DNA of 64,000 bases from an uncultured Bacteroides sp. (GTDB lineage: Bacteria; Bacteroidota; Bacteroidia; Bacteroidales; Bacteroidaceae): NCBI GenBank assembly GCA_944322355.1, contig CALUOT010000005.1, positions 1 to 64,000 on the forward strand, read 5' to 3'. Every line of letters starts with the position of its first letter. Within the stretch, counting starts at the first letter, position 1. Made by a program: the position numbers and the translations under genes. The notes beneath the pieces are model-generated. The model was given only the letters and a program-made list of their open reading frames with translations. It had not been told where the DNA came from and made no database searches. Below, piece by piece: positions 44,423-53,466 of this stretch.

Positions 44423-46405
44423 ATGAATTACCGGAAACTGACAGAAGATGAAATACTGCGGCTGAAAAGCCAGTCTTGCCTGGCTGAGGACTGGAACCAG
44501 ATTGAAGTGGCCGAAAAGTTTTCGACCGAGTACGTACACCACGTGCGCTTCTCGGGCGAAGTGAAACTGGGAGTTTTCCAATCGGAATTCACCTTGCCAG
44601 GAGGCATCCGCAAGCACTCCGGCCTGCGCCACGTCACCCTGCACCACGTCACGGTGGGCGATAATTGCTGCATCGAGCATATCCAGAACTACATTGCCAA
44701 CTACGAGATAGGGCATGACACATTCATAGAGAACGTGGACATCCTGCTGGTGGACGGCGTGTCGAAGTTTGGCAATGGCGTGGAAGTGTCCGTACTGAAC
44801 GAAACGGGCGGACGCGAGGTGCTTATCAACGACAAACTATCGGCCCATCAAGCCTACATCATGGCCCTCTACCGCCACCGGCCCGAACTGATAGCCCGCC
44901 TGAAAACCATCACGGACTATTATGCCAACAAGCATGCTTCGGCCACGGGTACCATCGGGGCGCATGTAACCCTTGTCAATACAGGCTCTATCAAGAATGT
45001 GCGTATCGGCGACTATGCCCACATCTGCGGCACGTGCCGGCTCTACAACGGAAGCATCAACAGCAACGAAGCGGCTCCGGTGCGCATCGGCGACGGAGTG
45101 ATTTGCGACGACTTCATCATCTCCAGCGGCTCGCATGTGGACGACGGGGCGATGCTGACCCGTTGTTTCGTAGGCCAGGCCTGCAAGCTGGGCCATAACT
45201 ATTCGGCCTCCGACTCGCTTTTCTTCAGCAACTGCCAGGGAGAAAACGGAGAAGCCTGTGCCATCTTTGCCGGTCCGTTTACCGTGACTCACCATAAGTC
45301 TACCTTACTCATCGCCGGCATGTTCTCGTTCATGAACGCCGGTTCGGGTTCCAACCAAAGCAACCACATGTACAAGCTGGGCCCCATCCATCAAGGCACG
45401 TTGGAGCGCGGCGCCAAGACGACGTCGGACTCTTACATCCTGTGGCCGGCCCGTGTGGGAGCTTTCTCCCTGGTGATGGGACGCCACGTCACCCACTCCG
45501 ACACGTCCAACCTGCCTTTCTCCTACCTGATTGAGCAGAACAACACCACTTACCTGGTGCCGGGCGTCAACCTGCGAAGCGTGGGTACCATCCGCGACGC
45601 CCAGAAGTGGCCCAAACGCGACGGACGCAAAGACCCCCAGAAGCTGGACTTCATCAACTACAACCTGCTGAGTCCCTACACCGTTCAGAAGATGTTCAAA
45701 GGACGGGAAATTCTGCTCAACCTGCGGGCAGCCAGCGGGGAACTGTCGGACATCTACTCGTTCCACAGCACCAAGATACGCAACTCGTCGCTAATGAAGG
45801 GCATCCGGTTCTACGAGATAGCCATCCACAAATTCCTGGGGAACTCGGTTATCAAGCGACTGGAAGGAATCAACTTCCGCAGCAACGAGGAAATCCGCGA
45901 ACGTCTGCGTCCGGACACGCTCATCGGTCGGGGCGAATGGGTGGACATCTCTGGTCTGATAGCTCCCAAGAGCGAAGTAGACACCTTGATAGCCGACATC
46001 GAATCGGGGAAAGTGAACAAACTGAAGGACATCAATGCCGTCTTCGGACACATGCACGCCAACTACTACACCTACGAATGGACGTGGGCCTACGACAAGC
46101 TGGAAACATTCTATGGCGTGAAACCGGAAGAAATGACCGCAGCCGACATCATTCACATCGTGGAGAAGTGGAAAGAATCTGTCATCGGGCTCGACCGTCT
46201 GGTGTATGAGGATGCCCAAAAAGAATTCTCCATGGCCTCTATGACCGGATTCGGTGCCGACGGTTCGCGACTGGAAAAGGAAATGGACTTCGAGCAAGTG
46301 CGGGGCGACTTCGAAAGCAATCCGTTCGTCACGGCCGTACTGGAGCACATCGAAGTGAAGAGTGCCCTGGGGGATGAACTGATCGAACGGATGAAGAGGG
46401 TATGA
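44423..46405 (+). CDS. DUF4954 family protein with left-handed beta-helix domain
   Basis: The protein has 660 residues and matches the Bacteroidetes DUF4954 family. The N-terminal half contains hexapeptide-like turns of a left-handed beta helix (for example VTVGDNCCIEHIQNYI, VRIGDYAHICGTCRLYNG, VRIGDGVICDDFII), as in acyl- and nucleotidyl-transferases. The C-terminal third is helical (IESGKVNKLKDINAVFG, AADIIHIVEKWKESVIG). No signal peptide is visible, so it is probably cytoplasmic. The enzymatic role is unknown. Confidence 0.85.
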   Translation: MNYRKLTEDEILRLKSQSCLAEDWNQIEVAEKFSTEYVHHVRFSGEVKLGVFQSEFTLPGGIRKHSGLRHVTLHHVTVGDNCCIEHIQNYIANYEIGHDTFIENVDILLVDGVSKFGNGVEVSVLNETGGREVLINDKLSAHQAYIMALYRHRPELIARLKTITDYYANKHASATGTIGAHVTLVNTGSIKNVRIGDYAHICGTCRLYNGSINSNEAAPVRIGDGVICDDFIISSGSHVDDGAMLTRCFVGQACKLGHNYSASDSLFFSNCQGENGEACAIFAGPFTVTHHKSTLLIAGMFSFMNAGSGSNQSNHMYKLGPIHQGTLERGAKTTSDSYILWPARVGAFSLVMGRHVTHSDTSNLPFSYLIEQNNTTYLVPGVNLRSVGTIRDAQKWPKRDGRKDPQKLDFINYNLLSPYTVQKMFKGREILLNLRAASGELSDIYSFHSTKIRNSSLMKGIRFYEIAIHKFLGNSVIKRLEGINFRSNEEIRERLRPDTLIGRGEWVDISGLIAPKSEVDTLIADIESGKVNKLKDINAVFGHMHANYYTYEWTWAYDKLETFYGVKPEEMTAADIIHIVEKWKESVIGLDRLVYEDAQKEFSMASMTGFGADGSRLEKEMDFEQVRGDFESNPFVTAVLEHIEVKSALGDELIERMKRV

Positions 46406-46424
46406 CGCCCGGCACCTCAGATAA

Positions 46425-46490
46425 GTTCCACCGCCACTGGAACCTGGTTCCATCGCCACCGGAACCAAGTTCCACCGGCGGTGGAACCTA
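46425..46490. repeat. 22-bp-period array, word GTTCCA
   Basis: GTTCCA starts at 46425, 46447 and 46469, exactly 22 bp apart. Each unit is a hairpin of the form GTTCCAnCGCCACnGGAAC; the third is a long palindrome (GGTTCCACC inverted around the centre). It lies between the convergent DUF4954 and small membrane protein genes and is GC-rich, unlike the other arrays. Confidence 0.85.
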
Positions 46491-46522
46491 ACACACTCCC
46501 CGAGACTGGGGCTGACACCCTG

Positions 46523-46918
46523 CTACTTGGTACGCTTCTCCCGCCACACTTCGACCCAGAAGGCCACCAGCAGTCCCAAGCCACCGCCCAGCAACACACT
46601 GGCTCCGTAGATGATAGAAGCAGTCTCCCAGACGGTCCGTTGGGTTTCTTCTGCATAAAACTCCGGCAGGGATAGGCGCGTAATCATATAACCCACTAAC
46701 AGGCCAAGCCCCAACCCCATCAACAGACATCCAAACCGAAGTGCCATGTTGGAGGCCGGTAGCCTCAATCCTTTGATGCCCCCTTCCGCCAATGCTTCCG
46801 GAGATAGTTTCTCAATCGTCATCAGCCGTTCTTTCCGACAAACAAACAATTCAAACAACTTGTAAATGCCCAAGAAAGCGCACATCATAGTGGCCGCCAC
46901 TGTTAAATCATGCATCAT
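46523..46918 (-). CDS. Small membrane protein (DUF6249-like)
   Basis: The protein has 131 residues with three hydrophobic segments: about 5-25, 60-82 and 100-122, the last rich in glycine (GASVLLGGGLGLLVAF). A charged cytoplasmic stretch with IEKLSPEALAEGG lies between the first and second. This layout resembles the DUF6249 proteins often found next to ECF sigma factor operons. It is divergent from the sigma factor gene at 47066 and shares an inverted repeat with it, so co-regulation is plausible. Confidence 0.75.
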   Translation of the reverse strand: MMHDLTVAATMMCAFLGIYKLFELFVCRKERLMTIEKLSPEALAEGGIKGLRLPASNMALRFGCLLMGLGLGLLVGYMITRLSLPEFYAEETQRTVWETASIIYGASVLLGGGLGLLVAFWVEVWREKRTK

Positions 46919-46953
46919 AATCTGATTCGTTTTTGAAGTTAATAATTCAGTTC

Positions 46954-47066
46954 TTTTGCCCTATTAGAGGCAACATCCGGAAAGAGGTTACAGATCTCTC
47001 CCTCAAAAAATATTTTTCCCTTATCTTTGTAACCTTCCCCGAAGGATGGCGTCTAATAGGACAAAA
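46954..47066. promoter_or_regulatory. Divergent regulatory region with 15-bp inverted repeat and -7 box
   Basis: TCTAATAGGACAAAA (47052-47066) lies at the start codon of the sigma factor. Its reverse complement occurs at 46954-46968 with one mismatch (14/15), upstream of the divergent gene. Between them is a -7 box TATCTTTG (47030-47037) for the sigma gene. The arms are candidate sites for one regulator controlling both directions. Confidence 0.6.
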
Positions 47067-47629
47067 TGGAAAAGAACGAGTCCCATATCATCACACGCAT
47101 TCTGGCAGGCCACACGGAGGAGTATGCCTACTTCCTCGACACCTACGGACAGACGGTATTTACCTTAATCGTCCGTCTGGTGGGTACGGAAGCCGATGCG
47201 GAGGAACTGACCCAAGACACCTTTCTAAAGGCTTTCGAGCATCTGGGGTCGTTCTATGGGAAAAGCAGTTTCTCTACCTGGGTCTACCGGATAGCCTACA
47301 ACACGGCACTTCCCTTCCTGCGCAAGAAGCCGGTGGAGACTTGTGCCGGCGATGATGCCTTCTGGAACCGGATAGCGGAAACCCGGATAGAGGAAGAGAC
47401 TGACGACGAGGGAGAGATCCGATTGGAACAACTGAAGCAGGCCCTCACCCAGCTATCTGCCGAAGAACGGGCACTCGTCACCCTGTTCTATGAAGAAGAA
47501 AGGCCGATACAGGAAATCGGAGAGATACTGAACCTGAAAGCCAACCACGTCAAGGTGAAACTACATCGCCTGCGCAAGAAACTATACCTGCTCATGCAGC
47601 AGGAAGAAAGGAAAGGAGAAAGGAAATGA
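47066..47629 (+). CDS. ECF-type RNA polymerase sigma factor
   Basis: The protein has 187 residues. Region 2 has DAEELTQDTFLKAFEHLGSF and STWVYRIAYN; region 4 has LSAEERALVTLFYEEERPIQEIGEILNL and a helix-turn-helix (NHVKVKLHRLRKKL). The acidic linker (EEETDDEGEIRLEQ) joins the two. Its stop overlaps the start of the downstream membrane protein by 4 bp, as is usual for sigma/anti-sigma pairs. The target regulon is unknown. Confidence 0.93.
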   Translation: MEKNESHIITRILAGHTEEYAYFLDTYGQTVFTLIVRLVGTEADAEELTQDTFLKAFEHLGSFYGKSSFSTWVYRIAYNTALPFLRKKPVETCAGDDAFWNRIAETRIEEETDDEGEIRLEQLKQALTQLSAEERALVTLFYEEERPIQEIGEILNLKANHVKVKLHRLRKKLYLLMQQEERKGERK

Positions 47630-47997
47630 ACGAGAATCAGTTAGACCAAGCCCTACGGAAAGTCGCCCGGCAGCAACCCGCTCCCCGACTCTCCAGTAAC
47701 TTCACGTATCGCACCCTGGAGCGCATCCGGATGGAAACCGCCCGAAAGGAAGCCCGCCGGGAGAAACGCTTGTTTGTGCTGATGCTGTTGACTGTCTGTC
47801 TGATGATAGCCGGTTGCATAGGCGTCCTGATCCACCTCTGCGGATTAGCCCAACTGAAGGAATCGCTAACAGCATGGCTACCGTCTCTACCCTCCATCAA
47901 GAACGGTAAATTCTACCTTCCCATGCTGCTTGCCCTTCCCCTGTTGGCTCTGTTCAACCACTGGCTGAGAAAGAAGTACCGGCACTTGCTACCTTGA
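47626..47997 (+). CDS. Putative membrane anti-sigma factor
   Basis: The protein has 123 residues. A soluble N-terminal stretch (about 1-48, including NENQLDQALRKVARQQPAPRLSSNF) precedes two membrane helices (about 50-72 and 95-115). It has no recognised zinc-binding anti-sigma motif. Translational coupling with the sigma gene is the main reason for the call. Its stop overlaps the stop of the convergent Na/Pi gene by 9 bp. Confidence 0.7.
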   Translation: MNENQLDQALRKVARQQPAPRLSSNFTYRTLERIRMETARKEARREKRLFVLMLLTVCLMIAGCIGVLIHLCGLAQLKESLTAWLPSLPSIKNGKFYLPMLLALPLLALFNHWLRKKYRHLLP

Positions 47998-49683
47998 TTT
48001 CTCTTTGATGTCACAACTGGCCTCAACAACGTTCATCACATAGTCGCCCAGTTTCTCGCACTCGGCGATGATGTCCATGTAATAGACGCCCATCTGGTAA
48101 CTATATGCCTTGTTGTTGACATCTACGATATTCTGATTCTTCAACTGGTTACGATAATTGTTTATCTCGTTCTCCAGGTTATAGGACTTATTAATATCTG
48201 TAACCGGATGATCCGTATGCTCAATGACGGCTATCATCTGCGCAAGCGCTTCGTCATCGAGTGTCATCATACTATGGATGTGTTCATATTGCTGCTCGGT
48301 AAAATCTTCGTTCGACTGACGTTTCCGGTTGATGGTACGTGCCAGGTTATAGCAACTGTCCCCGATGCTTTCAATCTCCGTCACCTCACGCAACATGCCC
48401 CGTATCTGCATCTTGCTCTCCGAGCTCAACCGGCCTTCGGACACTTTGTTCAGGTAATTGGCAATCTCTATCTCCATGCTGTCGCTGATATTCTCGTACT
48501 TCTCCACCCGGCTGAAGATACGGTTGAAGTCATCATCCTTTTCCGTATGCAGCAGGTCGCGCACCATACCGAACATACGGTGCGTGCGCTCAGCAAACAG
48601 ATGAATTTCCTTACTAGCCTGCAAGATGGAAAGTTCGGACGTAGACAACATGCCGCCGGTAATATACCGCAAGCGATACTCTTCGTCCTGTTCCTTTTGC
48701 GGAATAATGGCGCAAACCGTACGCTCAATGAAAGGTACAAACCAAATCAGAATAAGTACATTACAGATGTTGAAGGCGGAATGGAAAGCGGACAACTTGA
48801 ACGGTACGGCCACTGACATCTCTGTTACACCCATTATATTCTCTACAAACCATGACACACCACCCGTAAAGAAAGGAAACACACACAATACCCAAATAAC
48901 ACCGAACACGTTGAACATCAAATGTGCCATGGCCGCCCGTCGCGCCTGGGTATTGCCCGTCAGTGCGGCAAGATTGGCAGTGATGGTGGTGCCGATGTTC
49001 TCGCCCAACACCAACGCCGCTCCCAACTCAAAGCTGATCCAACCATTGGCGCACATTATCAAGGTGATGGCCATCGTAGCCGCCGAGGCTTGCACTACCA
49101 TAGTCAATATAGTACCGATAGCCACAAACAACAAAATGGACAGAAAACCCATGTCCGTATAGTTCTGCACGAAAGCCAGCATCTCCGGGTTCTTCTCCAA
49201 GTCGGGTGCATTGGCTTGCAACATGGAAAGGCCCATAAAGAGAAAGGAAAAACCAAAGATAAACTCACCTATCGACTTACGGTTGCTTTTTTGAGAGAAA
49301 AGAAGCGGAATGCCGAAGGCCAACAAAGGTAAGGCAAAAGCGGCAATATCGACCTTAAAGCCCAATGCGGAAATAATCCAGGCCGTAACTGTCGTACCGA
49401 TATTGGCTCCCATAATAACACCGATAGACTGAGCCAAGGTCAACAAACCGGCATTAACAAAACTGACTACCATCACCGTCGTAGCGGAAGAAGACTGCAC
49501 CAAAGCAGTAATGAGCACACCTGTCAAGACGCCAGTCACCCGATTGGTCGTCATGGCTGTTAAGATCTTCCGAAGCCGGTCGCCGGCAAACTTCTGCAAT
49601 CCTTCGCTCATGATTTTCATTCCATACAGGAACAAGGCCAAGGAACCGAACAGCTTTAATAAATCATAAAAAGAATACTCCAT
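47989..49683 (-). CDS. Na+/phosphate cotransporter family protein with PhoU-like domain
   Basis: I use the ATG at 49683 (MEYSFYDLLKLFGSLALF), giving 564 residues; the open frame continues 30 codons upstream and overlaps the divergent kinase gene without family sequence. The membrane part contains two inverted Na_Pi_cotrans repeats with GxxxTALVQSSSATTVMVVSFV and the second QASAATMAITLIM. The C-terminal 200 residues are helical and PhoU-like (REVTEIESIGDSCYNLAR, IAECEKLGDYVMNVVEA). It probably takes up phosphate with sodium; this is family inference. Confidence 0.92.
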   Translation of the reverse strand: MEYSFYDLLKLFGSLALFLYGMKIMSEGLQKFAGDRLRKILTAMTTNRVTGVLTGVLITALVQSSSATTVMVVSFVNAGLLTLAQSIGVIMGANIGTTVTAWIISALGFKVDIAAFALPLLAFGIPLLFSQKSNRKSIGEFIFGFSFLFMGLSMLQANAPDLEKNPEMLAFVQNYTDMGFLSILLFVAIGTILTMVVQASAATMAITLIMCANGWISFELGAALVLGENIGTTITANLAALTGNTQARRAAMAHLMFNVFGVIWVLCVFPFFTGGVSWFVENIMGVTEMSVAVPFKLSAFHSAFNICNVLILIWFVPFIERTVCAIIPQKEQDEEYRLRYITGGMLSTSELSILQASKEIHLFAERTHRMFGMVRDLLHTEKDDDFNRIFSRVEKYENISDSMEIEIANYLNKVSEGRLSSESKMQIRGMLREVTEIESIGDSCYNLARTINRKRQSNEDFTEQQYEHIHSMMTLDDEALAQMIAVIEHTDHPVTDINKSYNLENEINNYRNQLKNQNIVDVNNKAYSYQMGVYYMDIIAECEKLGDYVMNVVEASCDIKEKSR

Positions 49684-49764
49684 CTTTAATAATTTACGGG
49701 GTTTCTTTGCTCCATCTGTTATAAGCCCTATCTTTAGAGTCGATAAACCCAAAGAAGGAGGATT

Positions 49765-51438
49765 ATGAAACACATGTTACAAATCTATTGCAAAAATAAT
49801 AATATTTATAAAGATTTCCCTATCGGGAGCTCACTTTTAGAGATTTATTCCGGTTTTGACCTCCATCTCCCCTATCCGGTAGTCAGTGCGAAAGTCAATA
49901 ACCGCTCGGAAGGTCTGAACTTCCGCGTATATAATAATAAGGATGTAGAATTCCTCGACGTACGCGACCCCTCCGGCATGCGCACCTATGTCCGCACCCT
50001 CTGCTTCATCCTCTACAAAGCTACCAAAGAATTGTTTCCCAACGGGAAACTGTATGTAGAACACCCTGTGTCCAAGGGCTATTTCTGCAACCTGCGCATC
50101 GGACGTCCCATCGAACTGGAAGACGTGCAACACATCAAGAAACGCATGCAAGAAATTATAGCCGAAAATATTCCCTTCCACCGCACCGAATGCCACACGA
50201 CAGAAGCTGTACGTATCTTTACTGAACAAGGCATGAACGATAAAGTCAGGTTATTGGAATCAACCGGTTCTCTTTATACCTATTATTATACCTTGGGGGA
50301 CACGATAGATTATTATTATGGCAATCTCCTGCCGAGCACCGGATTCATCACCCTCTTCGACCTCGTGAAGTATTATGATGGCTTACTGCTCCGCATCCCC
50401 AACAAACAGAACCCGAACGTCTTGGAGGAAGTGGTCAAGCAAGAAAAGATGCTCGACGTCTTCAAGGAACATCTGCGCTGGAACCATATCATGGGACTAA
50501 GTAACGTGGGCGATTTCAATTTAGCCTGTCAGGACGGACATGCCACGGATTTGATTAACGTTGCCGAAGCCTTACAGGAAAAGAAGATTGCCCAGATTGC
50601 CGACGACATATTCCAGAGGAACGAAAACGGGAACAAAGTCCGACTCGTCCTCATCTCTGGACCTTCCTCATCCGGGAAAACCACTTTCAGCAAACGTCTT
50701 TCCATCCAACTGATGACCAATGGGCTGCATCCCTACCCCATTGCCATGGACAACTACTTTGTCAATCGGGAAGATACACCACGAGACGAAAAGGGAGACT
50801 ACGACTACGAATCCATTTATGCACTCGACTTGAAGAAATTCGAAGAAGACATGAAAGCCTTGCTCCAAGGAGAAGAAGTAGAACTACCGACTTTCAACTT
50901 CACTACGGGAAAAAGGGAATACAGGGGTGACAAACTACGGATTGACGAACACACGATCCTCATCCTTGAAGGTATCCATGCCCTGAATCCCGAACTGACC
51001 AAGCAGATTCCTGCCGACCGGAAGTATCAGATTTATGTATCGGCCCTGACCACCATCTCACTGGACGACCATAACTGGATTCCTACGACCGACAACCGAC
51101 TGATACGCCGCATTATCCGTGACTATAACTACCGCGGATATTCGGCCCAAGAGACCATCTCCCGTTGGGGAAGTGTGCGGGCAGGTGAAGACAAATGGAT
51201 TTTCCCTTACCAGGAGAATGCCGATGTGATGTTCAACTCCGCCTTATTATTTGAGTTGGCCGTATTGCGCTGCCATGTAGAGCCTTTGCTAAACACCGTA
51301 CCCCGCAACTGTCCCGAATATGCCGAAGCCTACCGCCTGCTAAAGTTCATCAAATACTTCACACCGGTACAGGATAAAGAACTGCCCCCAACTTCCCTGT
51401 TACGTGAATTCCTGGGTGGGAGCAGCTTCAAATACTGA
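49765..51438 (+). CDS. Nucleoside kinase (uridine kinase-like) with TGS domain
   Basis: The protein has 557 residues. The N-terminal TGS domain (about 1-70, VSAKVNNRSEGLNF) and a threonyl-tRNA-synthetase-like second domain (about 75-270, VEHPVSKGYFCNL) precede a phosphoribulokinase/uridine-kinase domain with P-loop GPSSSGKTT (about 296-304) and a downstream ILEGIHALN segment. Fusions of this kind are widespread in Bacteroidetes and Clostridia, usually annotated as nucleoside kinase. The substrate is not determined. It diverges from the Na/Pi gene. Confidence 0.9.
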   Translation: MKHMLQIYCKNNNIYKDFPIGSSLLEIYSGFDLHLPYPVVSAKVNNRSEGLNFRVYNNKDVEFLDVRDPSGMRTYVRTLCFILYKATKELFPNGKLYVEHPVSKGYFCNLRIGRPIELEDVQHIKKRMQEIIAENIPFHRTECHTTEAVRIFTEQGMNDKVRLLESTGSLYTYYYTLGDTIDYYYGNLLPSTGFITLFDLVKYYDGLLLRIPNKQNPNVLEEVVKQEKMLDVFKEHLRWNHIMGLSNVGDFNLACQDGHATDLINVAEALQEKKIAQIADDIFQRNENGNKVRLVLISGPSSSGKTTFSKRLSIQLMTNGLHPYPIAMDNYFVNREDTPRDEKGDYDYESIYALDLKKFEEDMKALLQGEEVELPTFNFTTGKREYRGDKLRIDEHTILILEGIHALNPELTKQIPADRKYQIYVSALTTISLDDHNWIPTTDNRLIRRIIRDYNYRGYSAQETISRWGSVRAGEDKWIFPYQENADVMFNSALLFELAVLRCHVEPLLNTVPRNCPEYAEAYRLLKFIKYFTPVQDKELPPTSLLREFLGGSSFKY

Positions 51439-51453
51439 TTTCTCTATAAATCC

Positions 51454-51502
51454 AAAAGGTTGTGCCCTTAAATGACATGCATCCTTATGGCACAACCTTT
51501 TG
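51454..51502. terminator. Bidirectional terminator
   Basis: AAAAGGTTGTGCC and GGCACAACCTTTT form a 13-bp perfect stem with a 22-nt loop. It lies between the convergent kinase and GH97 genes. Confidence 0.85.
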
Positions 51503-51509
51503 TTTCTCC

Positions 51510-53441
51510 TTAAAGTTTCTGGTTCCGATAGTTCTTTACAGCCTTATCCTTTACAGTTTCCGGCACAAGGCGAACTGCCGATCCGCCGGATGCTTTCAGA
51601 TGAAAATCAAGAACATCTTCGCTATCCACCCGATACTTCAACACCTTCACCTTCGTCCGCGTCGGGACAGATTTATCACCATCCACATATATTTCAGCCA
51701 CATATTTCTGCCCGGCAGGCAAGAAATCCAACTTCACCGGAAGCCGACGCGCATCATTGTTTGTGATGGAACCGATAAACCATTCATCGCCTTTCCGACG
51801 AGCCACGCTGATATATTGGCCCACCTGACCTTGCAACACTTTCGTATCATCCCACGTGGTATATACATCATCGAAGAATTTCAACTCGGGTTCGTCCTGC
51901 GAATCAGAAGGTTTGTCGTACCAATACAACAACTGCAACGGACTGTAATACACAGCCGCCAAAGCCAGCTGATGGGCCGGTGTAGTCTGAATGGATTTAG
52001 AACGGGGCACGCCATACGCATCCCCTTCCTTGTCCAACCGTCCGAAGTCCTGACGATAATAACAGATGGTATAATCTCCCGCGCCTGCCACAAAACGGGT
52101 AAAAGGAAGCGTCACGTTATGTGTGGCGTCCGGGAACTCCTCATTGCCGCGGATTCCCTCCTGAGTCAACAGATTCGGATACGTACGGCTGAATCCCGTC
52201 GGACGATACTCATCATGAATATCCACCATCAGGTGATGTTTTGCACACTTCATGACAGCCTCGTGCATCCATTTCGTCCAAACCTGTGACCCCACCTGCA
52301 CAAAGCCGAATTTTACTCCGGCTACTCCCCAAGATTCGTACAAAGGAAGGATCTCGTCCAATTGTTGTTGAAGAGCCCGCTGGTTAACATATAAAAAGAC
52401 ACCAATACCCCGTTCCTTACCATAAGCAATAACTTCCTGCAAGTCTAAAGCATGAGGATTGGGATTCCTGCGAGGATCAAGATGAGCTCTCCGTGCATCG
52501 GAAGCTTTGTCATATTCAAAGCCATACCATCCGGCATCAAAAAGAATATATTGCAAATGATGTCTCACTGCAAAATCTATTGTAGCCTTGGCCCCTTCCG
52601 TACTCAACGTTACCTCACGCATTGTTTTCCCGGGTTTAATCCAGGATGTGTCCTCTATTTGACAAGGAGGATTCAAATTCAGTAAGATATCGTTATGTTC
52701 CAACAACTCCCCCGGTTTATCCGCACACATGATGACACGCCAAGGAGTAGAATAAGGCGCAATGTCTTCCACAGGACCATACATGGCCGTGGTCAGTGTA
52801 TTCAGTTTCTTATCGGACAGTTTGAACTTCGTACGTACATAGTCCACCACCTGCGCCTCTGCCAAGCAGACATACCGTTCTCCAGGCAGCGTAAGCAACA
52901 ACGGACGATCACTCTCTCCCGGCCAATCCCTTAACGGAAGGAGTTCGTAAGGAGTCTGTGCCCGTGCCGTAAAATAGCCTTGGGTACCTTCGGGCATCGT
53001 AAACTCCGTGTATTCTTCCGTTATTTTCAGGTATTGCCCGCTCGGGAAACGATAACGGAATGCCATCCCTTCATTATAAGCTCTGACGTCCAATACCAGC
53101 CGGCTCCGGCTCCCGGTACGTGTCAAAGTTACCGACCACATTTTATATTTATCTTTCACTGTATTACGTTCTCCATAGACCGGATGCCAGACCGTATCTT
53201 TCTCCGAAGACACAACATCCTCTATCGACAACCCTTCACGCCAATCCTCATTAGCACAAATACCCAAAAGCGATTCCTTAACTACCTCCTGTCCGTTCCA
53301 GTCCAATGAATAACTCAATCGCCCTCCATCATCGTTCAGCACGAATTGATACTTACCGTCAGGCGACTCCATTTTTACCTCTTTGGCCTGTGCGGACAAA
53401 GACAGTGCTATCCAAAATGTACCTAATAACAACTTCTTCAT
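51510..53441 (-). CDS. Glycoside hydrolase family 97
   Basis: The protein has 643 residues, with a signal peptide (about 1-19, SLSAQA). The N-terminal beta-sandwich (about 20-270, ESPDGKYQFVLNDDGGRLSYS) precedes a TIM barrel with the GH97 signatures VAGVKFGF, HDEYRPTGFSRTYPN and EGIRGNEE. GH97 contains inverting alpha-glucosidases (SusB type) and retaining alpha-galactosidases. The KFGF position, where I expect an Asp nucleophile in the retaining type, has Gly here, which would favour the SusB type, but this is not certain. It is the last gene of the operon after SusC, SusD and the hydrolase-like protein, and probably acts in the periplasm on the imported oligosaccharide. Confidence 0.9.
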   Translation of the reverse strand: MKKLLLGTFWIALSLSAQAKEVKMESPDGKYQFVLNDDGGRLSYSLDWNGQEVVKESLLGICANEDWREGLSIEDVVSSEKDTVWHPVYGERNTVKDKYKMWSVTLTRTGSRSRLVLDVRAYNEGMAFRYRFPSGQYLKITEEYTEFTMPEGTQGYFTARAQTPYELLPLRDWPGESDRPLLLTLPGERYVCLAEAQVVDYVRTKFKLSDKKLNTLTTAMYGPVEDIAPYSTPWRVIMCADKPGELLEHNDILLNLNPPCQIEDTSWIKPGKTMREVTLSTEGAKATIDFAVRHHLQYILFDAGWYGFEYDKASDARRAHLDPRRNPNPHALDLQEVIAYGKERGIGVFLYVNQRALQQQLDEILPLYESWGVAGVKFGFVQVGSQVWTKWMHEAVMKCAKHHLMVDIHDEYRPTGFSRTYPNLLTQEGIRGNEEFPDATHNVTLPFTRFVAGAGDYTICYYRQDFGRLDKEGDAYGVPRSKSIQTTPAHQLALAAVYYSPLQLLYWYDKPSDSQDEPELKFFDDVYTTWDDTKVLQGQVGQYISVARRKGDEWFIGSITNNDARRLPVKLDFLPAGQKYVAEIYVDGDKSVPTRTKVKVLKYRVDSEDVLDFHLKASGGSAVRLVPETVKDKAVKNYRNQKL

Positions 53442-53466
53442 AAACGTATAGCTATAAACAATAAAT

